Origin: Firm-04 sp045617625
GTDB lineage: Bacteria; Bacillota; Clostridia; Oscillospirales; Ruminococcaceae
Assembly (NCBI GenBank): GCA_045617625.1
Contig: JAZLJA010000020.1
Coordinates: 1-61,033 of the forward strand
Direction of reading: 5' to 3'
Length of the DNA: 61,033 nt
A program made the translations under genes and the position numbers. The notes beneath the pieces are model-generated. The model did no database searches, was not told the origin of the DNA, and saw only the letters and a program-made list of their open reading frames with translations. Below, piece by piece: positions 43,301 through 50,392 of this stretch (position 1 is the stretch's first letter; every line of letters starts with the position of its first letter).

Positions 43301-46300
43301 CGTTCGCACATCCGGTAAAACAACCACTGTGACGCAGTATGGATATGTGGAGCTTGCGTGTCTGGCGGGCGGAATCGGCACGGCATATCATTGGTTTTCC
43401 ACCGACCAAAATGGTTCATTTGTTCCGATCAAGGACGGAAATACGTATTTCTTCGCACCAAGCACGAAAAATGCCGGCAAGTTCCGATATATCTGCGTTG
43501 CAACCGATTCTTTGGGCAACACAGTCTCGAATGCATTTGATGTGACCGTTTCAGAAGCAGATGCGTCGATTTTCTCGTCTGATGTTCCGATTTTCATTCC
43601 CGATGCGAATTTGCACAGTGTGACATTCCGTCCTGCGAAAGATGGCACATACTATTTCGATTTTGCAGGAGATACGCGCGATTTCGCATTGATTACCGAT
43701 GCGGACAATCACGAGATTGCTCGGACTGCCCTGACAGAATCGCAGATTTCGGTCAAGCTTTCGGCAGGTGATGAATATCGTGTGCATTACCGTTCTGCTT
43801 GGCAGGGTGCATCGCAGCTTTCGGTCAGCGATGAAATTCACGCAGCAACTGATCTTTCCAAGTGCGAGATTTCGTTTGAGGATGAATATTACCTCGATGA
43901 TCCTGCGGCATTTCAGCCTTCGGTGACAGTCAAATCGCCTGACGGCAAACCGCTTGCCGTAAACAAAGATTACAGTATTCAGATGCAGTTTGTGCATGAA
44001 AACGGCGTGCTTACGCTGTTTGGCATGGGCGATTACTGCGGCGCGATGAATCTTTCGGTCAAGGTATATCCGCTAGCGGCAGTCGATACCCCCATGCCCG
44101 TGCATCTCTCCGATGCGAAGGATACCCAGACCTATGTGTTCATTCCCAAGGAGTCCGGAAAGTATAATTTCTATGCGACTTACAGCGCGGCATATAAAAC
44201 CGATTATGAGAAATATCTGAAAACGGGCAGTTCCGGTGGTCTGCGTTCCTATAATGTCCGAGCGGCTGCGGATGTCTATGACAGTGAGGAGAATCTTCTG
44301 ATTTCCAATTCGTTCAATTCATATACAGGTTCGCGCTTTTCCGCAAAACTTGATATGCTTGCAGGACAAAAATACTATTTTGTATGCAGTTCCAAATCTG
44401 CGGCGGAATATCAGCTTGTGATTTCGCAGACCATGCGTGACATGAAAAAGGTCACGGTTGAGGGTATGCTTTTTGCGCAATATGCAAACGGAATGCAATA
44501 TGAACCCGAGGTCACGGTGATGAACGGCGACGAACAGCTTGTGGAAAACCGCGATTATGTTGTCATTCACGAGAACAATACCGTGCCCGGACTTGCAAAA
44601 GTGAATGTCGTGGGTATCGGGCTCTATACGGGTTCCGTGGTAAAAGAATACAGCATTCTTTATGACGGCAGAGGGCATTCCGATACGCGTCTGGAACTGC
44701 GTGAACCGCAGCAGATCGACTTGATGAAGCAGCGAATCACCACTGCATGGTTCACCGCGGAGAGTCTCATCAAAACCGAGTATAAAGCCCGATATTATAT
44801 GAAGTTTGAAAACACAGCACTTCGTTGCAGTTTTTATCGTTATAATTCCCGCACGAATTCGTATTCGTTTGTTCTCACCACCGATGGCAGAAGTCAGTTT
44901 TTGCTTGATAACGGTGAGTATTGTCTTGTATTCTATTCGGCATTTGAAAATGTTCTGCTGAGTGCGAATGCAACGATATTCCGTCCGTATAATCTGGAGA
45001 TTGCTGAGGTCACGGTGGAGGATGCGATCTACACGGGCGACAATCTGATCCCCGAACTGACGGTGACTGTGGGCGGCGAAACTTTGGTGCGTGATGAGGA
45101 TTTCAAACTGACGTACCCTGAGAATCATGCAATGTTTGGTGAACAGGAATTTTATCTTTCTGCAAAATCGGAGGCGACAGCTTACGGTACACAGGTGCTG
45201 ACGTACAATGTCATTGTGGATCTGCCCGAGGAGGCACCGTTTTTAGAGGTCGGTGCGCACGAGGCGGAGGCGACTTTGGAGGATCGTCTGGTATATTACC
45301 GCATCTGTGTTCCGGAGGATACCGATTATCTGCTTGCAAGCACGGATGTGATGAATACCGTGGTGCGTGTGTTTGATGCGGATGCGAATATGCTGGCACA
45401 GTGTTATGGAACGGGAACGCAGTGCTTACGTTTCACGGCTGAGGCAAACAAACTGTATTATGTGATGGTGAAATTCAACGGATTTAACCGTCAGGGCACA
45501 TTGCATTTTGAATTGCAAAACAGCTTCCGTATTCTGGATGAATGTGAGAAGATCGTTGCGCCTGTTTTCTGGACAGGGGAGGAAACGACGCCTGATATCC
45601 AATTCGTTGACGGTGACTATCACCTCCAGGAGGGCGTGGATTATCAGCTTCGCTACTGCGTGGACGAGGTCAATGTCGGCACTGCCACCGCGAATTTCAT
45701 CGGCATGGGCGATTATTACGGCACCAGCGATGTCGCATATGACATCATCATGCCGACCTTGTTTGAGATGAAGAATTTCCGAGCATATCCCATCTGTTTC
45801 GACAAGCATTATACAGGCACGGAACGTCCTGAAGATGAGGATGATGAAACAGCTTGTCCGCATCTGATTTACCGCTACACATCGGGTTTGGAGACGGAAC
45901 TGCGTGTCAATGTGTTCAATCTCCAATGCCGAATGACGTTCCAGCTTTATGACGAAAACGGCAAATTCCTGAAAAGCTGCGAGATGAAAACCGACGGCGA
46001 ACTGGATTTCTCATCCAAAGCAGGGGAAACCGTGTATATTCTGCTTTCCGCAACAGACATCAATACCCACAACCAGACCTTCACGATGTTCATCAGCGAC
46101 ATCAGCGGAAAGAAGTTTGAACTGGTGAAAGATACGGAAAATCATGCTGTATATCGCATCTGCCCTGCGCTGAAATATGCGGAACTTGCGGATCTGGTCA
46201 CACAGGTGGATGAGGAAACACTGACACAATGTACTTTGCAGTCGAAAATTTCGGGCTATCAGGTCAAGTATTTTCCCGAGGCGGTGTTCAGCACGCTTCC

Positions 46301-46589
46301 GATGCCATATACGGTCATCGGATTCGATGGCTGTGCGGCTGCGGATTATGCGGGACAGTATCATTATGCGTACATCGACCCGAGTGCCGCACAGGCACCC
46401 GAAAAAACGGGCGATTTGAATGGTGACGGGCAGTGTACGTTATCAGATGGCGTGCTGCTGTTTTATCTCGTGAGTGAAATCGACACAGTGCCGATGACGG
46501 ATGCACAGCGGCAAAAGGGCGACATCAACGGTGACGGAATGCTGACGATTCTGGATTATCTGATGTTCATTCAGCTGATCGACGATTAA
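40398..46589 (+). CDS. Giant secreted subtilisin-like protease with LRR region and dockerin
   Basis: 2063 residues if the TTG at 40398 (behind AGGAGGGATTGTA) is the start. Signal peptide (about 1-30), inhibitor-like propeptide (about 40-215), S8 catalytic domain with Asp253 (VAVIDTGIN), His288 (GHGTHVTG) and Ser436 (GTSMATPH). A chitobiase-like beta-domain follows (about 500-580, YYTTDGSLPS). BspA/LRR_5 repeats span about 610-935, and an Ig-like segment lies near 970-1055. Then come alternating pre-peptidase-like and MG-type beta modules (recurrent pattern ...VTVMNGDEQLVENRDY and GMGDYYGTSDV). A C-terminal dockerin (about 2004-2063) holds GDLNGDGQCTLSD and GDINGDGMLTILD. The catalytic triad is intact, so the protease should be active. 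It is probably docked on the cellulosome or cell surface. Confidence 0.92.
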   Translation: MYRYRKKAVCGMLAAAMIWNAAMTMPVHAATQPAEAEVSLDEFASQVRKLTANDDRAAYYHELVFDKATQQLSRDAEPVGDSCGEICVENGKLVFTDTAPLTRTMRKSARESFAAFAQSHGYTYEEDSAAITLKNEFQTARLIVKAKGDIPDYGAESVAEGYHDLHILQYASVAQAYLAFTRLTELDGVEYVQPSHVVKVDSVAETDENEAEPTIRPAGNYNTWGEPYLNTEEFIGKFLADEVLPEVIVAVIDTGINRSQSALAGRILADEVNYSDSGDDTAADDLGHGTHVTGTICELTPSNVKILPIKVFDQDGSGTDEQIYLGLMYAIAQGADVVNMSFGGLGVSALEVEAIEIAQEHGLTTVAAAGNNADDAAYYYPGGIEECITVAAVDQNLELASFSNRGSLIDVAAPGVGITSLTIGENDEKEMLNGTSMATPHVTACCALLKSYDKTLTPAKIQALIQANATDIGAAGFDKEFGWGMVSLHDFDWCEGICHAPTFSPKGGNYGNAVSLKITSPTENAEIYYTTDGSLPSKTNGKLYAEPIEIAESTLLQAICVMDGCIDSQISKAGYTLYGKDTANAFVTENGILTKYLGVMSRPVLPETDAAGNPLTTIGDGAFAGNPYITELTLPDTVTRIGKQSFAGCDAMEKLTSASVLQIGDEAFADCTALEELKFSPKLNEVGAGAFSGCCSVEELDFGTVTSILPQTCKGCESLETVHAPKAISLGDEAFAECKMLSVLTCDWKSVTEIGNAALQNCISLGGELDLRNIKKLGKAAFSGDTALKSVLLSDAIIALEDDVFYGCAGLCCLSLPSVTKLGARSLALKKKAFNLTTDLCCSKITDIGTDAFMGFPIGDGFDAQSFDLLDKLDDRAFAGALAGELRFPNVKEIGGQVFAGATIRVASFTALNALASGAITGCEYLVLSDSCKSIADDAIAETTKIIVPAGVSLPEIYAERTKSKLTTVRTSGKTTTVTQYGYVELACLAGGIGTAYHWFSTDQNGSFVPIKDGNTYFFAPSTKNAGKFRYICVATDSLGNTVSNAFDVTVSEADASIFSSDVPIFIPDANLHSVTFRPAKDGTYYFDFAGDTRDFALITDADNHEIARTALTESQISVKLSAGDEYRVHYRSAWQGASQLSVSDEIHAATDLSKCEISFEDEYYLDDPAAFQPSVTVKSPDGKPLAVNKDYSIQMQFVHENGVLTLFGMGDYCGAMNLSVKVYPLAAVDTPMPVHLSDAKDTQTYVFIPKESGKYNFYATYSAAYKTDYEKYLKTGSSGGLRSYNVRAAADVYDSEENLLISNSFNSYTGSRFSAKLDMLAGQKYYFVCSSKSAAEYQLVISQTMRDMKKVTVEGMLFAQYANGMQYEPEVTVMNGDEQLVENRDYVVIHENNTVPGLAKVNVVGIGLYTGSVVKEYSILYDGRGHSDTRLELREPQQIDLMKQRITTAWFTAESLIKTEYKARYYMKFENTALRCSFYRYNSRTNSYSFVLTTDGRSQFLLDNGEYCLVFYSAFENVLLSANATIFRPYNLEIAEVTVEDAIYTGDNLIPELTVTVGGETLVRDEDFKLTYPENHAMFGEQEFYLSAKSEATAYGTQVLTYNVIVDLPEEAPFLEVGAHEAEATLEDRLVYYRICVPEDTDYLLASTDVMNTVVRVFDADANMLAQCYGTGTQCLRFTAEANKLYYVMVKFNGFNRQGTLHFELQNSFRILDECEKIVAPVFWTGEETTPDIQFVDGDYHLQEGVDYQLRYCVDEVNVGTATANFIGMGDYYGTSDVAYDIIMPTLFEMKNFRAYPICFDKHYTGTERPEDEDDETACPHLIYRYTSGLETELRVNVFNLQCRMTFQLYDENGKFLKSCEMKTDGELDFSSKAGETVYILLSATDINTHNQTFTMFISDISGKKFELVKDTENHAVYRICPALKYAELADLVTQVDEETLTQCTLQSKISGYQVKYFPEAVFSTLPMPYTVIGFDGCAAADYAGQYHYAYIDPSAAQAPEKTGDLNGDGQCTLSDGVLLFYLVSEIDTVPMTDAQRQKGDINGDGMLTILDYLMFIQLIDD

Positions 46590-46595
46590 AAACTC

Positions 46596-46632
46596 AACAG
46601 CCGAAGCAGATTGCCTGCTTCGGCTGTTTTTT
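46596..46632. terminator. Bidirectional terminator between the subtilase and yolD-like genes
   Basis: Perfect 14-bp stem AACAGCCGAAGCAG / CTGCTTCGGCTGTT with T6; it lies between convergent genes. Confidence 0.92.
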
Positions 46633-47035
46633 ACGGCTGTGCAAAAATATCGTAGATATCGCGCAGCGGAATGCGGTTGCCGTCGTGAAACACCAACAGC
46701 TGCAATTCCTCATCCACGCGGCGCACCGTGCCGCGATATGTCAGATATACACCGCCCGATTTCTTCTCATCCGCCTGAAAATACGTCACGGAAATAGGTA
46801 CATCAACTTCTTTTTCACGGATTTTTCGCAGCCACTCATCCAATGCAGCACTGCGGTCGTCGTCGGGTTCCAGCCGTGCATCGACCTGACGTGCTGTTTC
46901 GTCGATTGCGTCCTCATAGCCGGTGAGTGCCTTAAACGAGGAAAACTGCGCTGCCCGTGCTGACATTGACATCTGCGGATGCTTGCGCGAAACATGGTGC
47001 GGATGATGCAGAATTTCTTCGTATTCCGAGTTCAT
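46631..47035 (-). CDS. YolD-like protein
   Basis: 134 residues, YolD family. ARAAQFSSFKALTGYEDAI at the N-terminus and the beta-barrel-like second half (GVYLTYRGTVRRVDEELQLLVFHDG... IPLRDIYDI) are typical. In Bacillus, yolD genes sit next to SOS-induced Y-family polymerase genes (uvrX, yqjW), as here. Proposed role: partner in translesion synthesis. The start overlaps the polymerase stop (GCATGA). Confidence 0.9.
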   Translation of the reverse strand: MNSEYEEILHHPHHVSRKHPQMSMSARAAQFSSFKALTGYEDAIDETARQVDARLEPDDDRSAALDEWLRKIREKEVDVPISVTYFQADEKKSGGVYLTYRGTVRRVDEELQLLVFHDGNRIPLRDIYDIFAQP

Positions 47036-48516
47036 GCTTTATGTCCCCCCACCTGTCCGTTGCGAGCGATCGTCGTTGCACCCGCCTGAAAATTCATGCC
47101 TTTCAGCACAGCATTTTTGCCGTATCGCCGTTGCAGGGCAATCACCGCACGCTGCAGCGATTTTTCCCGCTGTTCCGCGATTTCGGATTTTTTTCGACGC
47201 TGTTCCTGTTCTTCCGCATCGGAAAATAAATCGAGCTGCACGAAACGATCCTGCGGTGCATCGTTCTCGGCGATCACATGATTCGCCACCACGTACATTC
47301 GGCGCACTAATAGGTTTTCATCGACAATGCGTGCAAAAAGCTGTGTGACCGCCGCCACGATCTGTTTTGTTGAGGCGGTATATCTGCCCAGATTGACTGA
47401 ACCATGCGCTTGTTTTGGCAAACGTCTGCCATAGGCATCGACGTCCCAGTTTCCGGCGTAATGCGACGGAACGCCCTTGATATCATATCCGACGGTCAGA
47501 ACCATTTGATTAGTAACAACGTGCTTTTCAACCATATCGAGAACAAGCAGTTCGGTCATTTCGCGCACGATCAGCAAACCCTTTTCAAAGCTGTATGCCT
47601 CGGAAAGCACCTGCCCCTGACTGATGCTGTGCACCTGCGGCTGATATGCCTTGATATCCGCGATACGGCTCGGCTCCCAGCCCCAAGCGTGGTCGATGAG
47701 CAATTCGGCGTTGACGCCGAACAGACGGTATATCAGTTCTTCGTTTTCTTCGGAGCAGCGTGCAATATCGCCCATTGTGCAGAGATAGCTGTGTTCCAGC
47801 TTTGCCGCCGTGCCTCTGCCGACACGCCAGAAATCGGTCAGAGGTTTGTGTGTCCAGAGCTGTTCACGATAGCTTGTCTCATCCAGTTCCGCGATGCGCA
47901 CGCCGTCCTGATCGGGCGGCATTTTTTTCGCCACAATGTCCATCGCAATTTTGGCAAGATACAGATTCGTGCCGATACCGGCAGTTGCGGTGATGCCTGT
48001 TTCATCCAGAACCGCACGAATCATACGCATGGCAAGCCCGCGAGCGTCGATGTGATAGGTCTCCAGATATGCAGTTGCGTCGATGAACACCTCGTCGATC
48101 GAGTAGACATGGATATCCTCAGGTGCGACAAAGCGCAGATAGATGTTGTAAATCTGCGTGCTGACCGCCATATATCGTGCCATGCGCGGCGGGGCAACGA
48201 TATAGTCCAGTTCGAGCGCAGGATTCGCACGCAGTTCGTGTGCCAGGTGCGATTTCCCCTCCAAACGCTGATGTTTCGTGCGCGCACGGCGATAGTTGTT
48301 GACCTCACGGACGCGCTGCACAACCTCGAACAATCGCGGACGGCTTGGCACACCCTCGGCTTTCAGGGATGGGGTCACAGCAAGGCAGATGGTTTTCTCG
48401 GTGCGGCTTGCATCTGCCACCACCAGATGCGTGTTCAGTGGGTCAAGTTTTCTGTCCACGCACTCGACCGAGGCATAAAACGACTTCAGATCAATCGCCA
48501 GATACGAGCGTGCCAT
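47032..48516 (-). CDS. Y-family translesion DNA polymerase (UmuC/UvrX-like)
   Basis: 494 residues. Palm motifs YLAIDLKSFYASVE (first catalytic Asp) and HVYSIDEVFIDATAYL (SxDE) are intact. A thumb/HhH region and little-finger domain (about 240-400, VLSEAYSFEKGLLIVREM) follow, and the C-terminal tail is charged. Longer than DinB (about 350-410) and similar to the UvrX/UmuC-like group found with YolD. Mutagenic repair after DNA damage is expected. ATG behind GAAGGAGGGG; the promoter has two LexA-like boxes. Confidence 0.93.
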   Translation of the reverse strand: MARSYLAIDLKSFYASVECVDRKLDPLNTHLVVADASRTEKTICLAVTPSLKAEGVPSRPRLFEVVQRVREVNNYRRARTKHQRLEGKSHLAHELRANPALELDYIVAPPRMARYMAVSTQIYNIYLRFVAPEDIHVYSIDEVFIDATAYLETYHIDARGLAMRMIRAVLDETGITATAGIGTNLYLAKIAMDIVAKKMPPDQDGVRIAELDETSYREQLWTHKPLTDFWRVGRGTAAKLEHSYLCTMGDIARCSEENEELIYRLFGVNAELLIDHAWGWEPSRIADIKAYQPQVHSISQGQVLSEAYSFEKGLLIVREMTELLVLDMVEKHVVTNQMVLTVGYDIKGVPSHYAGNWDVDAYGRRLPKQAHGSVNLGRYTASTKQIVAAVTQLFARIVDENLLVRRMYVVANHVIAENDAPQDRFVQLDLFSDAEEQEQRRKKSEIAEQREKSLQRAVIALQRRYGKNAVLKGMNFQAGATTIARNGQVGGHKA

Positions 48517-48531
48517 GATACCCCTCCTTCG

Positions 48532-48581
48532 TGAACGTTTGTTTCTTTATATATGATAGCACATTTGTTCGCATTTGTCAA
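48532..48581 (-). promoter_or_regulatory. SOS promoter of the polymerase-yolD operon with two LexA-like boxes
   Basis: Minus strand TTGACA (48576-48581), 17-nt spacer, TATCAT (48553-48558). Box 1 (48558-48571) CGAACAAATGTGCT lies in the spacer. Box 2 (48532-48545) TGAACGTTTGTTTC (listed on the plus strand) lies downstream of the -10. Each matches 12 of 14 positions of the Gram-positive LexA consensus CGAACRNRYGTTYC. Confidence 0.85.
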
Positions 48582-48601
48582 GAGGGAATTTTATGGGAAG
48601 C

Positions 48602-48733
48602 TCACGGATAGGTGCGAAAATCGTCGTCAGAGGAGAACATTTCGCGCAGATCAGCCTTGATGCCCTCCAGAATATCAGTGATGCAGCGATAAATGATGTA
48701 CGCAAAGCACATCAGCAGGAAAAAATCAAACAT
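48602..48733 (-). CDS. 43-residue small membrane-type protein (new)
   Basis: Short reading frame MFDFFLLMCFAYIIYRCITD... ending DFRTYP. Residues about 1-20 are hydrophobic enough for one membrane helix; the rest is acidic and cytoplasmic-like. It has AAAGGAG 9 nt before the ATG at 48733 (an alternative ATG lies two codons upstream) and a consensus promoter 40-60 nt upstream. It is encoded on the same strand as the polymerase gene and ends just before that gene's promoter; no terminator is seen, so transcripts may run on. Not recognised; no toxin motif can be claimed. Confidence 0.6.
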   Translation of the reverse strand: MFDFFLLMCFAYIIYRCITDILEGIKADLREMFSSDDDFRTYP

Positions 48734-48768
48734 GGTCATGATCTCCTTTTGTTTTGTTCTGTGCTTTG

Positions 48769-48797
48769 ATTATACATCGTTTTGCGCCATATGTCAA
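48769..48797 (-). promoter_or_regulatory. Consensus promoter of the 43-residue protein gene
   Basis: Minus strand TTGACA (48792-48797), exact 17-nt spacer, TATAAT (48769-48774): a perfect sigma-A promoter, with no LexA-like box. Confidence 0.87.
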
Positions 48798-48828
48798 ATC
48801 ACAACTGTCTATAATATATCCCAGTTAT

Positions 48829-48864
48829 AAAAATCCCCTTGACACCAAACGGCATCAAGGGGGA
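48829..48864 (-). terminator. Terminator of the WYL regulator gene
   Basis: Minus strand TCCCCCTTGATGCC / GGTGTCAAGGGGA, loop GTTT, followed by T5. Confidence 0.9.
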
Positions 48865-48868
48865 AATA

Positions 48869-49831
48869 TCACAACACTTGGTTCGCCCACGCACGGCATT
48901 CCTCCGCGAGCTTTGGCGGTGAAATGATCCGCATCTGATCGGGAAACTGGAACAGCCAGCCCCAAAAAGTACGGCTTACCTGAATTTTCACATGGGCAAT
49001 CAAACGATTTTCATCCAGTCGGAGCATCTTCACATCTTTGCCGAACTGGTCAAACACAACATCGATCAAAGAATCATCGAATTCGATGGCGGCATTCACC
49101 TCATCGCCGCCATACATCCGAAAGGTTTTGGAGGTGTAAGATGCAAGCTCCTGCGCGGAAATCAGTGCTGCATCGCTGATGAGTTCATCGACGATGCGTA
49201 CCTGTTCCATGCGGTCGATGCGATAATTGCGCTTTTCGCCGCGGGCAGGATTGTAGCACATCAGGTAGTAGTTATCATTGTCGTAGATGAGCGAAATTGG
49301 CTCCACGACGTAAGTTTCGCCGCCGTGACGATACACGCGGTTACCGTATTCATCGTGCCGAAAATACAGAAAAGCGATTTTCACCTGTTCCTGCAAAGCC
49401 GATTCAATCGTTTCCACATTCTCGAATATGCTCGTGTTTGTGTGCTTTTTGATGTTGAACTGCACAAGGTTTCCTTTGAGGATATCCGCACGATGACTGC
49501 CGCCCAGATCAGCCAGCTTTTCGATGAGCAAAGCCGTCTGCTCCTCGGGAATGCACGCCGCCGCCTGTACCGCATCCATGAGGATTTTGATTTCGCCGCG
49601 GCTGAATTCACGCTGCTCAACGTAATACGCATTGCTGTGACCGCAGCGAACTGTCACCACATGGAAGCCCATTTCGTTGAGCTGTGCGATGTCGCGTGCG
49701 AGGGTTTTGCGGTCGCAGGTGATGTCAAAATCAAGCAAACGCTTGCAGATTCCGTTAGTTGTAAGAGGGTGTTCGGCATCAGTTTCCTGTCTGAAAATTT
49801 CCATGAGCCGAAGCATTTTGGCTTTTTGCAT
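48869..49831 (-). CDS. WYL-domain transcriptional regulator
   Basis: 320 residues. The N-terminal winged helix (about 5-65, ITCDRKTLARDIAQLNEMGF) is followed by the WYL ligand-binding domain (about 130-230: AFLYFRH, VVEPISLIYDNDNYYLMCYN, RNYRIDRM) and a C-terminal WCX segment (about 245-320). The WYL triad appears here as YYL. Such regulators respond to nucleic-acid or nucleotide-type ligands in several families, often in DNA-damage or phage-defence settings. No target operon is adjacent apart from the SOS pair on the same strand. ATG start behind AAAAGGAGG. Confidence 0.92.
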   Translation of the reverse strand: MQKAKMLRLMEIFRQETDAEHPLTTNGICKRLLDFDITCDRKTLARDIAQLNEMGFHVVTVRCGHSNAYYVEQREFSRGEIKILMDAVQAAACIPEEQTALLIEKLADLGGSHRADILKGNLVQFNIKKHTNTSIFENVETIESALQEQVKIAFLYFRHDEYGNRVYRHGGETYVVEPISLIYDNDNYYLMCYNPARGEKRNYRIDRMEQVRIVDELISDAALISAQELASYTSKTFRMYGGDEVNAAIEFDDSLIDVVFDQFGKDVKMLRLDENRLIAHVKIQVSRTFWGWLFQFPDQMRIISPPKLAEECRAWANQVL

Positions 49832-49861
49832 AATTGCAGCCTCCTTTTCGTTTCTGTCTCA

Positions 49862-49890
49862 ATTATATCGCAATTCTCATACTTTGTCAA
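49862..49890 (-). promoter_or_regulatory. Promoter of the WYL regulator gene
   Basis: Minus strand TTGACA (49885-49890), 17-nt spacer, TATAAT (49862-49867), 31 nt before the start. Confidence 0.85.
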
Positions 49891-50018
49891 GCAGAAAATG
49901 TCTATAAATATACGCAGTTCTTTCGGCGATTGCTCGATTACGGCAACACCGTCTCGAAGAATTTCGACAAAAAATGTGCAAATGGATATGAAAAGTTGCG
50001 GAAAATTTTGTGAAACCC

Positions 50019-50047
50019 TTGACATAAACGCATTTTATATGTATAAT
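50019..50047 (+). promoter_or_regulatory. Promoter of the candidate small RNA
   Basis: TTGACA (50019-50024), exact 17-nt spacer, TATAAT (50042-50047). No gene starts within its reach; a terminator follows at 50141-50179. Confidence 0.83.
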
Positions 50048-50053
50048 ATATAT

Positions 50054-50180
50054 GAAGTGTAATATTTCTTTTGATTTATACTGATTGTAAATCTTCAGGA
50101 TGCACTTCAATACTGCCATAATTCCTCTCAATAAAACGTAAAAACGGCAATCCAACCTCATGCATGGACTGCCGTTTTTG
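50054..50180 (+). ncRNA. Candidate small RNA of about 125 nt
   Basis: Lies between the WYL and CotH genes in a 561-nt gap without long reading frames. A consensus promoter gives a start near 50054. TGAAGTGTA (50053-50061) pairs with TGCACTTCA (50101-50109), enclosing hairpin GATTTA/TAAATC (50073-50078 / 50088-50093). A single-stranded stretch with ATTCCTCTC follows, complementary to Shine-Dalgarno sequences. A Rho-independent terminator ends it (ACGGCA-TCCA / TGGA-TGCCGT, then T5). A 13-codon frame from the ATG at 50100 lacks a ribosome site. No known RNA family is recognised. Confidence 0.62.
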
Positions 50181-50198
50181 CGTATCTTTTCAGACTTG

Positions 50199-50231
50199 CC
50201 AAAAATTGCGGAGGCTCACCAAAAATTGCGG
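50199..50231 (+). promoter_or_regulatory. 20-bp-spaced direct repeats before the CotH gene
   Basis: CCAAAAATTGCGG at 50199-50211 and 50219-50231; period exactly 20 bp, ending 37 nt upstream of the -35 box. A weaker copy, GCAAAAAATGCC, starts at 50257. Likely an activator or repressor site; the protein is unknown. Confidence 0.5.
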
Positions 50232-50268
50232 CGTTTCCCGAAGGGAACGTTAATCTGCAAAAAATGCC

Positions 50269-50297
50269 TTGACAAGCCGCTTTTTCTGGTATATGAT
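50269..50297 (+). promoter_or_regulatory. Promoter of the dockerin-CotH gene
   Basis: TTGACA (50269-50274), 17-nt spacer, TATGAT (50292-50297). The about 90-nt leader contains a perfect hairpin AACGGAT/ATCCGTT (50314-50332). Confidence 0.82.
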
Positions 50298-50392
50298 ACT
50301 TTTGTATAGGGATAACGGATGCGCAATCCGTTGCTCAATATAGAGAAGAAATCAAAACTAACACAACCTTGGGGGAAGAAAGAGAGTACGCG

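Noticed and set aside
48575..48769. 64-codon plus-strand frame upstream of the WYL gene
   Set aside because: Its TTG or ATG start lies in the opposite strand's promoter and SOS boxes; the minus-strand 43-codon frame has a better promoter and ribosome site.
50100..50141. 13-codon frame (ATG at 50100) inside the small RNA as a leader peptide
   Set aside because: No Shine-Dalgarno sequence at proper spacing, and the next gene has its own promoter 130 nt further on, so attenuation of that gene is unlikely.
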